Origin: Lachnospiraceae bacterium UBA7076
GTDB lineage: Bacteria; Bacillota; Clostridia; Lachnospirales; Lachnospiraceae
DNA: 64,000 bases
Assembly: GCA_002493625.1 (NCBI GenBank)
Contig: DKZK01000010.1
Coordinates: 65,990 to 129,989 of the forward strand
Direction: 5' to 3'
The stretch's first letter is position 1. Every line of letters begins with the position of its first letter. The position numbers and the translations under genes are program-made. Below the pieces are notes generated by a model. It was not told the origin of the DNA, did not search any database, and was given only the letters and a program-made list of their open reading frames with translations. Shown one piece after another: positions 8,948-18,005 of the stretch.

Positions 8948-10120
8948 CTAGTCATTTGCAGGCACAAATTTTCCTTTCAGTCCATCTGTTATAATTACAG
9001 TTCCGTCATCCTCCACAAACACAGCGTCTGCGTTATATTTTTCAAGTAATTCCAGCGATTTGTCATATCCAAGCACAAAGCAGGCTGTTGAAAGTCCATC
9101 GCTGCAAAGTCCCGACCGGCACACTACAGTAACAGATATAAGACCGCTTCTTGCAGGATACCCTGTGCTTCTGTCAAATATATGATGGTATCTTGTGCCA
9201 TCCGCCTCAACATACTTTTCATAGTCGCCTGAGGTTGAGATACAGGCGGTCTCATCTGCCCCAAATGTAAGATGCCCTATAAGCTCTGTTTCATCTCCTC
9301 TGGGATTTCTTATGCCAACAGTAAAGCCTTCCCCATTCGTCTTACTTCCATATACAAGAATGCTTCCGCCGATTGTCACGCATGCGCCCTGTGCTTTACT
9401 TTTTTCGAGCTGCGCCCTTATTATGTCAAGGGTATAGCCCTTGCCTACGGCTCCTATGGCAAAATCAATATTTTCTTTGTCTATTAAAATATACCCTGCT
9501 TCATTACTGCAATTATTGACATTATTGCTATTACTACTATCTTTACTATTATCTTTGTTATTATCTTTACCGCTGCCTATACTCTTATCTTTATATACGC
9601 TTATGTTTTCATATCCCACAAGCTCAAGCGCTGCGCTTATTTCATTATCACCTGGAACGTGGAAGCCGTCATATTTTGCCTCAATGCCCCAGAGCTTATT
9701 CAAAGGCTCAATGGTAATTTCCAGCGCTCCGTCGCTATCGGCGCATATATCAAGAGACTGACTCAACGCATTATAAAGCTCATCACTTACCTTATAAGGC
9801 TCTCCCACCTTATAATTTGCAGCAAGCCTGTCAATTTCCAAGGTAAACACCTGTCCGTCAAGTCTGTCTATACACTCAAATGCCAGCGCAGCCGATTGTT
9901 CCGCTTCTGTGCCGTAAACGGTAACACTCACTGACGTTCCCATACGGTAATCTCTGATTGCGCTTTCCCTTCCGTCTGCCGACGTATTTACATAGGCGTA
10001 TTCTGTCTGTGAATCATTCCCATCCGTATTATCGTTATTTTCAACACCAAGCTTATAGATAAAAACAAGCGCTATTGAAAGCGCCAGCATTTTAAGCGCC
10101 ATTGATATTTTTCTGTCCAT
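8948..10120 (-). CDS. FAD:protein FMN transferase (ApbE family)
   Basis: ApbE enzymes attach FMN to threonines of redox proteins such as Na+-pumping NQR and RNF subunits, outside the membrane. The 390 residues start with a hydrophobic anchor (about 8-24) without a lipobox cysteine. Next come MGTSVSVTVYG, DFAIGAVGKGYTLD and ITIGG-like VTIGGSILVYG, and C-terminal DETACISTSGDYE, HHIFDRSTGYPA and CSDGLSTACFVLG, all family motifs. A low-complexity Ser/Asn/Lys/Asp stretch interrupts the middle (plus 9505-9580). The start at 10120 is taken because GGTGGAG is 7 bases away; an ATG two codons earlier abuts the RBS. Confidence 0.9.
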   Translation of the reverse strand: MDRKISMALKMLALSIALVFIYKLGVENNDNTDGNDSQTEYAYVNTSADGRESAIRDYRMGTSVSVTVYGTEAEQSAALAFECIDRLDGQVFTLEIDRLAANYKVGEPYKVSDELYNALSQSLDICADSDGALEITIEPLNKLWGIEAKYDGFHVPGDNEISAALELVGYENISVYKDKSIGSGKDNNKDNSKDSSNSNNVNNCSNEAGYILIDKENIDFAIGAVGKGYTLDIIRAQLEKSKAQGACVTIGGSILVYGSKTNGEGFTVGIRNPRGDETELIGHLTFGADETACISTSGDYEKYVEADGTRYHHIFDRSTGYPARSGLISVTVVCRSGLCSDGLSTACFVLGYDKSLELLEKYNADAVFVEDDGTVIITDGLKGKFVPAND

Positions 10121-10185
10121 ATGCATACTCCACCAATTTATACCACTTATCCCATTTTATATCTTTCCCCTTTTTGTTGCAATAG

Positions 10186-10210
10186 AAAAAAGGACTTTTC
10201 GTAAGTCCTT
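10186..10210 (-). terminator. Terminator after the epimerase gene
   Basis: On the minus strand AAGGACTT and AAGTCCTT form a perfect 8-bp stem with a 5-base loop, followed by a TTTTTCT tract. It starts 18 bases after the epimerase stop codon. Confidence 0.85.
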
Positions 10211-10227
10211 GATTCCTTTGGACGTAA

Positions 10228-11097
10228 TCAGCATTTTTCTCCTTCAATATAATAATCGAGCAGATTATAAAGCCAGTCATTTATATTTGAAAATGTAAAT
10301 CCAAGCTCATTTGCTTTTTCCGTATTTACACTAAATTCCGGTGTTCCGTTATATGGCGCCACATCGCCGTCATGATTTAAAATCGCTTTTCTGCCGCACT
10401 TTTTCTCCACATAGTTAATGATTTCCCTGATTGAAACCGTACCGGAGGATGCACCGTTTATTGCACCTGTAACATCCGTTGTAGATATATATGCCATAAA
10501 TTCCCCTGCTTCCCTCGAATCTATAAAACTCATCTGACCGTCCATATTATCTATGTACATCGGCTTTTCGTTTAATATATGCTCCACATAAAATTCCAGT
10601 CTTTTCGTATAATCATCCTTTCCAAGCACAACCGGATACCTTACGGAAAGCATTTTTTTATCTCCATAGCATTGTGCCATTGCATATTCAGCCTGCCGTT
10701 TTGCCTCGCTATAATCAAAATCATTTCTATCTCCCCAAATAAGCTCATTTTCCAATGGATTAAAATCATCTTCAACCAAATTTAAGTGAAAAGGTGTGTA
10801 CACTGCCGTACTGGACATCTGAACATACTTTCCACAGCAGGCATAATCAAGAACACTCTTTATATCATTGGAGGCATATGCAATTTTATCGATAATAATA
10901 TCATAATAATTACCTGATAAAATATTTTTAACGCTCTCTCCGTCGGTCCGGTCATATTTTACCCGATGAACCTTATCGGCAAACGAATCCTTTGACAGTC
11001 CTCTTGTGGCAATTGTAACCTCATGCCCTCTGTCAAGTAACTCACTGACTGTATACCTTCCAAAAAAGCGCGTGCCGCCAAGCATTAAAATTTTCAT
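10228..11097 (-). CDS. NAD-dependent epimerase/dehydratase (SDR)
   Basis: A 289-residue extended SDR protein. The N-terminal Rossmann loop is MLGGTRFFGRYTVSELL (GGTxxxG pattern) and the body has MSSTAVY and DYSEAKRQAE, although the classical YxxxK tyrosine/lysine pair is read here as YSEAKRQ. Such proteins act on nucleotide-sugars or, in the atypical class related to plant CSP41/isoflavone reductase, may bind RNA or other ligands. No specific substrate can be named. A strong terminator follows and AGGAGG precedes the start, so it can be a single-gene unit. Confidence 0.8.
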   Translation of the reverse strand: MKILMLGGTRFFGRYTVSELLDRGHEVTIATRGLSKDSFADKVHRVKYDRTDGESVKNILSGNYYDIIIDKIAYASNDIKSVLDYACCGKYVQMSSTAVYTPFHLNLVEDDFNPLENELIWGDRNDFDYSEAKRQAEYAMAQCYGDKKMLSVRYPVVLGKDDYTKRLEFYVEHILNEKPMYIDNMDGQMSFIDSREAGEFMAYISTTDVTGAINGASSGTVSIREIINYVEKKCGRKAILNHDGDVAPYNGTPEFSVNTEKANELGFTFSNINDWLYNLLDYYIEGEKC

Positions 11098-11160
11098 TGG
11101 ATTTTTCCTCCTAGGATAATTATTTTATAAATTAAATATATTATTTTTCAATTATTCTAT

Positions 11161-11238
11161 ATCGTCAATCGCAAATTGACGATGCGCTATTTGCGATTGT
11201 CTTTCGCAAAGTATAATATGTGCTTGCTCATATTATAC
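11161..11238. repeat. Cluster of overlapping inverted repeats
   Basis: ATCGTCAAT/ATTGACGAT (11161-11183) competes with CAATCGCAAA/TTTGCGATTG (11166-11199), because both use bases 11166-11175. A third hairpin, GTATAATATG/CATATTATAC (11211-11238), overlaps the stop of the 65-residue gene. On the minus strand the third lies at the end of that gene and may work as a terminator or RNA end. Confidence 0.5.
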
Positions 11239-11425
11239 CGTAAATCTCATACATGGATAACATTTTCTGCAATGTAAGCTTCTCCGCCATAAGCTGATTA
11301 TATGTAACACTTTTAACCTTTCCCTCTGCCTTTAGGTTTTCCATTTTTTCCGTTGTGTCTGCATACCTGTCCATAACATTTTTCAGCATGCTTTCAAATG
11401 CGGCAAGCCGTTCTTCCCTGTTCAT
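11228..11425 (-). CDS. Small helical protein of unknown function
   Basis: A 65-residue, probably all-helical protein rich in Lys/Glu/Met (MKNVMDRYADTTEKMENLK). There is no cysteine, signal or membrane segment. I do not recognise a family. A GAGGA-like RBS precedes the ATG. It lies between the GNAT gene and the epimerase, on the same strand, 63 bases after the former. Its last codons (GII and stop) lie inside the GTATAATATG hairpin. Confidence 0.6.
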   Translation of the reverse strand: MNREERLAAFESMLKNVMDRYADTTEKMENLKAEGKVKSVTYNQLMAEKLTLQKMLSMYEIYGII

Positions 11426-11488
11426 AAAATATCCTCATTTCAGATTTGATTTGTTGTAAAATATTTTTTGTATTGTGATTCTATATAT

Positions 11489-11929
11489 TTACAGTTGTTT
11501 AAAAAAGCTTACATGGTCCGTTAATTCTTCAAACCCGCATTTGGAATAAAATCTGTATGCCGGTTTGTCTCTGTCGGTACACAGATAAATCTGCTCCATT
11601 CCGTAGGATTTAATAGCATCTTCAATATCATGTAAAAAGGACGTGCCGATTCCCTTCCCCTGAAGCTCGGTCAAAATACAAAATTCCTCTATGACATATT
11701 CTGTTCCTCCCCACCAATGACGTTTATTGCCAAGACAAAGTCCGACCATTTTATCAGCGTCATAATAGCCAAAGCAAACGGAGTTAAAGCACCCTGCCAA
11801 ATCATTTATGTAAGCCGAGAGTTGCTCGTCATTGCTCCAATCCTCATTCCATGGTGGATTGGTAAATACATTTCTGAAAAATTGCTTCATTTCATTTATA
11901 TTGTCAATTGTTAATTTTTTCAGGTTCAT
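11489..11929 (-). CDS. GNAT-family N-acetyltransferase
   Basis: A 146-residue acetyltransferase. The acetyl-CoA loop appears as LQGKGIGTSFLHDIE (Q/RxxGxG/A), followed by the C-terminal DKPAYRFYSKCGFEEL motif. A conserved-looking tryptophan-rich segment (FTNPPWNEDW) near the N-terminus is shared with a GNAT subgroup. The acceptor substrate is unknown. The frame opens nine codons earlier, but GAGGAGA is correctly spaced from the ATG at 11929, giving MNLKKLT as the N-terminus. Confidence 0.88.
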   Translation of the reverse strand: MNLKKLTIDNINEMKQFFRNVFTNPPWNEDWSNDEQLSAYINDLAGCFNSVCFGYYDADKMVGLCLGNKRHWWGGTEYVIEEFCILTELQGKGIGTSFLHDIEDAIKSYGMEQIYLCTDRDKPAYRFYSKCGFEELTDHVSFFKQL

Positions 11930-12355
11930 TGTATTCTCTCCTCGTGTTTTATCCATTTAGCTCTTTGCATTTAGTGCGATATATCGTTCCAATGAATAGG
12001 GAGCCTTAATACTTCTATTATAAATAACAATTTAAAGCAACAATCCCCATAGTTTTTTTCTCAAAAATTATAACATAATCCATAAATTTATAAAACGATA
12101 TATTAAAAAAGAAAATTTTCAAAAAATAGCTCTTGCATTCCAAACACGCATATGGTAATATCCTATCGAAGCATTGTTCTATTTTGTCTTTGACGGGGTC
12201 AACCTGTTTCTCGTATTCAAAAGCTTAATTCTTCGATGCTTTATTATCACTATAATACAGGCAGAGAAGATATTGTTATATAATACCGCAAAGGGGCTTT
12301 TGTTAATTGCACCTTGTTATTATTCTATCTTCCGCCAAACAAAGGAGGAATTTTT
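11930..12355. other. Intergenic region between divergent genes
   Basis: About 425 AT-rich bases between the GNAT gene (minus) and a small plus-strand ORF. A TATAAT at about 12251-12256 could be the -10 of the small ORF, but no good -35 is seen. TTGACGGGGTCAA at 12189-12201 is a short palindrome (TTGAC/GTCAA). No tRNA, riboswitch class or longer ORF is recognised. Confidence 0.4.
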
Positions 12356-12607
12356 TTGAAGAAACCGGAAAAAGAAAAAAAATTGGAGAATTACTTTTTA
12401 GACTATGGCATTTTACGAAACAGCAGCGGACTTTATCTTAACGACAACAGCTGCAATGGTTACGGAAAACCTAAAGATGGCGCTGTCACAATTCAAAAGG
12501 CAAATCATGCAGATACCAAAAACGAAATCATTACAATCAGTACACCCGAATATAATAAGAAGCTTCCTAAAAATATATTACATAACGGAACAACTCAATA
12601 TATGTAA
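12356..12607 (+). CDS. Small plus-strand ORF with strong RBS, unknown function
   Basis: An 83-residue frame starting with TTG, seven bases behind AAAGGAGG, a near-perfect Shine-Dalgarno that is the main reason to believe it. The product begins KKPEKEKKLENYFL and is rich in Lys, Asn and Thr. It has no membrane segment and no motif I know. It is one of the few plus-strand genes and faces fhs convergently. A 79-base inverted repeat follows its stop. It could be a real small protein or a decayed gene end. Confidence 0.5.
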   Translation: MKKPEKEKKLENYFLDYGILRNSSGLYLNDNSCNGYGKPKDGAVTIQKANHADTKNEIITISTPEYNKKLPKNILHNGTTQYM

Positions 12608-12627
12608 ATGACTTTTTAACACTTAAA

Positions 12628-12706
12628 TTGCCCGTTTAACATGACTTATCGTGACTGAAAACCTACTTTCGCCCGACTTTTGTTCTAAGTCATATCAAAC
12701 GGGCAA
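12628..12706. repeat. Long imperfect inverted repeat between fhs and the small ORF
   Basis: Arms of 21 bases (12628-12648 and 12686-12706) pair with two mismatches: TTGCCCGTTT-ACATGACTTA against its complement. The loop is 37 bases. It lies between two convergent stops, so it may serve as a two-way terminator, but there is no T tract on either side. A small mobile repeat is the alternative. Confidence 0.65.
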
Positions 12707-12710
12707 CTAA

Positions 12711-14378
12711 TTAAAACAATCCCGCAATTACGCCGTTTTCATCAACATATATTCCCTCTGCCGCAGGTGTTTTCGGAAGCCCCGGCATCGTCACCACCTG
12801 ACCCGTTATCGCCACAACAAAGCCTGCGCCTGCACTTACATAAACCTCGCGGATATTGATATCAAAGCCTTCCGGTCTGCCAAGCTTTGAGGCATCATCA
12901 GAAAGTGAATACTGATTTTTCGCCATACATACAGGCATATGGGAAAATCCCATTGCCTCTATCTTTGCTATTGCAGTCTCCGCCTCCTTGCTGTAGGTTA
13001 CATTATCCGCGCCATATATCCTTGTGGCTACCATCCTTATCTTTTCCTTTATGGAAAGGTCATCCTCATATAAAAGTTTAAAGTTGCTCTTTTTATTTTC
13101 AAGTGTATGAATAACTGCGTTTGCCAGCTCTATTCCGCCTTCGCCGCCCTTTTCCCAAACATTTGCCAGGGCAAAGTCACAGCCCTTATCCTCACAGAAC
13201 TTTCTTACAAAAGCAAGCTCTGCCTCCGTATCAGATATAAATCTGTTTAGTGTTACTACTACCGGCACACCGTACATCATAAGGTTTTCAATATGCTTTT
13301 CAAGGTTTACGATACCCTTTTTAAGCGCTTCCACATTCTCATTTCCAAGCTCCGCCTTTGGCACTCCACCATTATATTTTAACGCTCTTACGGTGGCAAC
13401 AAGAACAACTGCATCCGGAACAAGTCCCGACATTCTGCACTTTATATCAAAAAACTTTTCCGCTCCTAAGTCTGCGCCAAAGCCTGCCTCCGTTATAACA
13501 TAATCTGCAATTTTCAACGCCGTTTTTGTTGCCCTTACTGAATTACAGCCATGTGCAATATTGGCAAAGGGGCCTCCATGAACAATTGCCGGAGTGTGCT
13601 CAAGGGTCTGTATTACATTGGGCTTTATTGCATCCTTCAAAAGCGCAGCCATTGCTCCCACAGCCTTAAGTTCGCCTGCCGTCACAGGCTCATTGTCCAC
13701 ATTGTAGGCAACTATTATTCTTGAGAGCCGTTCCTTAAGGTCATTGATATCGGAAGCAAGACAGAGTATTGCCATAATCTCTGATGCAACGGTAATAACA
13801 AAGCCGTCCTCCCGCATAACTCCGTCCACTTTCTTACCCATTCCAACAATAATATTTCTAAGCACCCTGTCGTTCATGTCAAGACAGCGCTTAAAAACAA
13901 TTCTTTTTGTATCTATCCTCAGGGCATTTCCCTGATGTATATGATTATCCATAAGTGCGGCAAGAAGATTATTTGCAGATGTTATTGCATGAAAATCTCC
14001 GGTAAAATGAAGATTTAAGTCCTCCATTGGAACGACCTGTGAATATCCTCCTCCTGCGGCACCGCCCTTTATTCCAAAGCACGGTCCAAGAGACGGCTCG
14101 CGGAGCGCAATTACAGATCTTTTTCCAAGCCTTCCCATAGCCTGCCCCAGCCCGACCGTCACGGTAGTTTTCCCCTCTCCTGCCGGTGTAGGATTAATTG
14201 CAGTTACAAGAATAAGCTTTCCGTCCTTATTGTCTTTTACGGAAGCCATAAACTCGTCAGAGAGCTTCGCTTTATATTTTCCGTACATTTCCAAATCATC
14301 TTCTTTAATGTCAAGCACAGAAACAACCTCTTTTATATTTTTCATTTCAGCCTGCTGTGCAATTTCAATATCAGTCAT
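12711..14378 (-). CDS. fhs: Formate--tetrahydrofolate ligase
   Basis: Fhs joins formate to tetrahydrofolate with ATP, giving 10-formyl-THF for purine synthesis and one-carbon metabolism; it is also the methyl-branch enzyme of the Wood-Ljungdahl pathway. The 555 residues have the P-loop-like TPAGEGKTTVTVGLGQAM near 62, REPSLGPCFGIKGGAAGGG near 97, and the C-terminal MPGLPKTPAA motif. Length is typical. It stands alone between the spoIIIE/ftsK gene and a convergent small ORF, so the window does not show a full acetogenesis cluster. RBS TAAGGAG precedes the ATG. Confidence 0.97.
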   Translation of the reverse strand: MTDIEIAQQAEMKNIKEVVSVLDIKEDDLEMYGKYKAKLSDEFMASVKDNKDGKLILVTAINPTPAGEGKTTVTVGLGQAMGRLGKRSVIALREPSLGPCFGIKGGAAGGGYSQVVPMEDLNLHFTGDFHAITSANNLLAALMDNHIHQGNALRIDTKRIVFKRCLDMNDRVLRNIIVGMGKKVDGVMREDGFVITVASEIMAILCLASDINDLKERLSRIIVAYNVDNEPVTAGELKAVGAMAALLKDAIKPNVIQTLEHTPAIVHGGPFANIAHGCNSVRATKTALKIADYVITEAGFGADLGAEKFFDIKCRMSGLVPDAVVLVATVRALKYNGGVPKAELGNENVEALKKGIVNLEKHIENLMMYGVPVVVTLNRFISDTEAELAFVRKFCEDKGCDFALANVWEKGGEGGIELANAVIHTLENKKSNFKLLYEDDLSIKEKIRMVATRIYGADNVTYSKEAETAIAKIEAMGFSHMPVCMAKNQYSLSDDASKLGRPEGFDINIREVYVSAGAGFVVAITGQVVTMPGLPKTPAAEGIYVDENGVIAGLF

Positions 14379-14403
14379 ACTTAATCTCCTTATTAATTTA
14401 CAC

Positions 14404-14437
14404 CTGCCTGCTTAGCAATAAGTCGAACAGCAGGCAG
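14404..14437 (-). terminator. Hairpin between ftsK and fhs
   Basis: CTGCCTGCT and AGCAGGCAG form a 9-bp stem with a 16-base loop just after the ftsK stop. No run of T follows, so it may stop or process the transcript weakly, or stabilise the fhs mRNA 5' end. Confidence 0.5.
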
Positions 14438-14456
14438 TCACTTCACTATATTATAT

Positions 14457-17105
14457 TTACATATTTTCTTCAACATAATTTTCAAATTCTTCCATAGACA
14501 TAAGCACCTTTCTTGGCTTGGTGCCCTCCTCAGGCCCCACAACTCCTGCATCTGAAAGCTGATCCATAATTCTTGCTGCCCTGTTAAAGCCTATCTTGTA
14601 AACTCTTTGCAGCATGCCAATAGACGCCTTTTCCTTGCCTATTATAAATTTTCCTGCATCAACAAAATAATCATCATACTCCGGACCGCTGCTTCCTCCC
14701 TGAGACGAGCCTCCCACGTTTGACTTATCTATCTCATCGGTAATTTTGCTGTCATACTCAACATCTCCTGTCTGTTGTTTCAGAAAATCAACTACATCGG
14801 CAATCTCCTCATCTGATAAAAATGCGCCCTGAACTCTCACCGGCTTTGGATAGCCCGTAGGATAAAAGAGCATATCCCCCTTGCCGAGAAGCTTTTCCGC
14901 TCCGTTCATATCGAGAATTGTTCTTGAGTCAACGCCTGATGATACCGTCATGGCGATACGTGACGGCACATTTGCCTTTATCAGTCCTGTGATTACGTCC
15001 ACGGAAGGTCTCTGTGTTGCTATTACCAAATGTATTCCTGCCGCCCTTGCAAGCTGGGACAGTCTCACAATGGCATCCTCAACCTCACCGTGAGCCACCA
15101 TCATAAGATCCGCAAGCTCGTCAACTATAATGACAATCTGCGGAAGCTTCTTAAGCTCCTCGTTGCCTGCCTCCTCACCTGTCACAGCCTTTACCTTTTC
15201 ATTGTAGCCCTGAAGATTACGCACATTATACTGTGCGAAAAGCTGATATCGGTTTGTCATTTCCATAACGGCCCAATTCAGTGCGCCTGCCGCCTTTTTA
15301 GGGTCTGTAACAACCGGTATAAGCATATGAGGAATACCGTTATATATGCTAAGCTCAACCTGCTTAGGGTCCACCATGATAAGCTTAACCTCATCCGGTC
15401 TTGCCTTGTAGAGAATACTCATGATAAGCGTATTGATACATACCGACTTACCTGAACCTGTCGCTCCTGCCACAAGAAGGTGCGGCATTTTGGCTATATC
15501 GGCAACAACAACCTGACCGCTTATGTCCTTTCCAACCGCAAAGGCTATCTTGGAAGGAAATTTTTTATAATTTTCCGACTCAAGCAAATCCCTGAAAGAT
15601 ACCGCCTGACTTTCCTTGTTTGGAACCTCTATTCCGATTGCCGCCTTTCCCGGTATAGGAGCTTCTATTCTTATATCCGCCGCCGCAAGGTTCAGCTTAA
15701 TATCATCTGCAAGTCCGACGATTTTACTTACCTTTACACCCTGTTCCGGCTGAAGCTCGTATCTTGTAACGGACGGTCCGCAGCTATAATCGGTTATTGT
15801 TACATTTACGCCAAAATTCTCTAACGTGCTTTTTAGCTTCATGGCAGTTTCCCTGACATATGCATCACTGCCTGAGCTTCTTCCTGCCTTTGCAGCCTTT
15901 AAAAGACTAATTGGAGGAAGCTTATAGTCCTCAGGTGAAATGTTTCCTGCCGGTTGTCCGGTTTTTACGGTTTTAGCCACAGCAGAATTACCGGTTTGAT
16001 TATGAACAACCGAATTGCTGTTTACATTATCCTCTTTTTGTGTAAAGGAGGATGCTGTGGCAGTTTTACCATTTATTTCATCTTCTATATCAGCTCTTTC
16101 ATCAAGCATTTCCTTATATGTTTCTTTTGTTTTCTTCCGTTTTCCCTTCGGTGCCGCTGCTGCCTGTTCACTGCCTGCTTCACTATCCGCAAAAAAGTCC
16201 TTTGAACTGCTGTTAAAATCCTGCTTGTCAGCTTTGAAAATGTCCTTTTCTACCGAATAATCATTACTCTCCTCATCAAAAAAGTCCTTTGGCGGAAGGG
16301 GCTTAAGTTCATGAATTTCCTCAGGATTCGGCTTCTTCTTTTTATTTTTTCCTTTCGTTTTTTTACCGTCGGCGGATTCCAATACCTTTATATTGTTTAA
16401 CATATTCTTATTTTTACGCCGGTTTGAAATAAGCGCCTCCTCATCCGGATCATCCTCAAAATCATCATCTTCTTTATCCAGGCCGTCCTTTATCATACGC
16501 ACGATAGATACATCCATAACTATTATGATTCCGATAATCGTAAGCAGTACAATAAGTATGATCGAGCCCGACATTCCTATAAGCCTGTAAAGCAGTGCAA
16601 GAAGACCGCCTAAAAGGACGCCGCCCCCTCTTTTATGCTTTGCTCCATCCTCATAAAGCGTTTTTACGGACACTTCATCAACACCGCTTATCAATTGACA
16701 AATAAATGCCAGAGCAACAATAAATATGGCTATGCACAAAACCCTCTTGACAATTTTTTTCTGAGCGCCGTTTGAAAGAAGAAACGCAGCAGAAAAGAAA
16801 ATATAAAAAGGAAGTATAAATGCTACAGTACCCACAAGACCAAATATTATTTTTGAAATAAAATTACCGACTACGCCTCCAACTCCAAAATTACTTAAAA
16901 CAAGAAACACGGAAACCGCCAGATATATAAAAAGATATATCTCATTTTTTCTCGAACCGCCTTCTTCATTTAAAGCCCTTACCGCAGCCTGTTTTCGTTC
17001 ACTTGTATATGTATTGTCTGTCTTATTGCTTTTTTTTGTACCGCCCGAAACTTTTGCAGAACCCTTTTGGGGCGTACCACGTCCGGCATTTTTTTGTTCA
17101 GCCAT
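14457..17105 (-). CDS. DNA translocase FtsK/SpoIIIE
   Basis: An ATP-driven DNA pump at the division septum that clears chromosome DNA and, in spore formers, moves DNA into the forespore. The 882 residues have a basic N-terminus, about four membrane helices (residues 60-195), and a long acidic/basic linker (200-410). The motor follows with Walker A GATGSGKSVC near 548 and Walker B IVIIVDELADLM near 660. The C-terminus is a gamma winged helix (VYKIGFNRAARIMDQL) that reads orientation sequences. Its leader holds a family A hairpin repeat. The sporulation-specific name spoIIIE is possible but not provable here. Confidence 0.95.
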   Translation of the reverse strand: MAEQKNAGRGTPQKGSAKVSGGTKKSNKTDNTYTSERKQAAVRALNEEGGSRKNEIYLFIYLAVSVFLVLSNFGVGGVVGNFISKIIFGLVGTVAFILPFYIFFSAAFLLSNGAQKKIVKRVLCIAIFIVALAFICQLISGVDEVSVKTLYEDGAKHKRGGGVLLGGLLALLYRLIGMSGSIILIVLLTIIGIIIVMDVSIVRMIKDGLDKEDDDFEDDPDEEALISNRRKNKNMLNNIKVLESADGKKTKGKNKKKKPNPEEIHELKPLPPKDFFDEESNDYSVEKDIFKADKQDFNSSSKDFFADSEAGSEQAAAAPKGKRKKTKETYKEMLDERADIEDEINGKTATASSFTQKEDNVNSNSVVHNQTGNSAVAKTVKTGQPAGNISPEDYKLPPISLLKAAKAGRSSGSDAYVRETAMKLKSTLENFGVNVTITDYSCGPSVTRYELQPEQGVKVSKIVGLADDIKLNLAAADIRIEAPIPGKAAIGIEVPNKESQAVSFRDLLESENYKKFPSKIAFAVGKDISGQVVVADIAKMPHLLVAGATGSGKSVCINTLIMSILYKARPDEVKLIMVDPKQVELSIYNGIPHMLIPVVTDPKKAAGALNWAVMEMTNRYQLFAQYNVRNLQGYNEKVKAVTGEEAGNEELKKLPQIVIIVDELADLMMVAHGEVEDAIVRLSQLARAAGIHLVIATQRPSVDVITGLIKANVPSRIAMTVSSGVDSRTILDMNGAEKLLGKGDMLFYPTGYPKPVRVQGAFLSDEEIADVVDFLKQQTGDVEYDSKITDEIDKSNVGGSSQGGSSGPEYDDYFVDAGKFIIGKEKASIGMLQRVYKIGFNRAARIMDQLSDAGVVGPEEGTKPRKVLMSMEEFENYVEENM

Positions 17106-17161
17106 CCATCTGTCTCCTTATCCATAATTTGTCCGAGGTTGATGTACTAAGATAAAGGTGT

Positions 17162-17212
17162 CGTGGCTGTCGCAATAAGGATTTTAATTCTTTATTTATT
17201 GCGACAGCCACG
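17162..17212. repeat. Family A hairpin repeat
   Basis: CGTGGCTGTCGCAATAA and its perfect inverted copy flank 17 bases. The minus-strand inner sequence AATTAAAATCC is also found in the 41 kb copy, where an extra segment is inserted. It lies between the ClpP-like gene and ftsK, in the minus-strand transcript. Confidence 0.85.
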
Positions 17213-17291
17213 GCAGCTCCATTCTTAGTACGGCAGCCCCGTTATATTCCTAAAAACACAACATAAAGTGATATTTATTTAAGCAAGTCCC

Positions 17292-18005
17292 TCATATTGT
17301 ACTATTTTTCTTTTTATTTATCAAGTCATATAAACAATTCATGGCACAGTTTATTCCGCCTACATTGTCAATTATTCCCTTTTTTACTGCCTGCTCCCCA
17401 ATAAGAACAGAACCGATATCCTTGGTAAGCTCCGTCGTATTAAACATAATGTCCCTTAATTCATTTTCTTTTATCCTGCTGTGACTTGCCGTGAAGCTTA
17501 TAATTCTGTCCTGCATTCTTTCAATATATTCATAATTCTGTCTTACTCCAAGTACTGTGCCGTTTATCCTTATGGGATGGACAACCATGGTTGCGGTAGG
17601 CACAATATATGTCACGTCCCCTGATACGGCAAGGGGTACTCCTATGGAATGTCCGCCTCCAAGCACAAGACAAACCTTCGGTTTATCTATTGACGCAATC
17701 ATTTCTGCTATGGCAAGCCCTGCTTCCACATCTCCGCCAACGGTATTCAAAAGAACAAGCAGCCCATCTATATTCTCATCGCTTTGAACAAGAGCAAGCA
17801 GAGGAAGTATAAGCTCATATTTACTTACCTTAGAATTGCCTCCAAGAGACTCATGCCCTTCTATTTCCCCTGCTATATTAAGTAAAACGATACCTTTTCC
17901 GTCTGTTTTGGATTTGAGAACATACTGACCTAAATCCTTTATTAATTTACCGTCATATTTTTCCGGTTCTCTTTTTTCGCCATTATCCTTATTTTCGCTG
18001 CACAT
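17292..18005 (-). CDS. ClpP-like serine protease, TepA/YlzJ-context type
   Basis: A 237-residue protein of the ClpP/crotonase fold. The serine sits in GGGHSIGVPLA near residue 118 and the histidine in MVVHPIRING near 142, matching the ClpP-type protease TepA (translocation-enhancing protein) found next to ftsK in many Firmicutes. It is expected to be cytoplasmic and to form rings. Its own N-terminus is charged (NKDNGEKREPEKYD). The frame opens 11 codons earlier, but GGAGG lies before the ATG at 18005. It precedes ftsK by about 190 bases; that gap holds a family A hairpin. Confidence 0.85.
   Translation of the reverse strand: MCSENKDNGEKREPEKYDGKLIKDLGQYVLKSKTDGKGIVLLNIAGEIEGHESLGGNSKVSKYELILPLLALVQSDENIDGLLVLLNTVGGDVEAGLAIAEMIASIDKPKVCLVLGGGHSIGVPLAVSGDVTYIVPTATMVVHPIRINGTVLGVRQNYEYIERMQDRIISFTASHSRIKENELRDIMFNTTELTKDIGSVLIGEQAVKKGIIDNVGGINCAMNCLYDLINKKKNSTI

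Noticed and set aside
10092..10280. 62-residue frame between apbE and the epimerase
   Set aside because: It spans the epimerase stop and its terminator and has no RBS.
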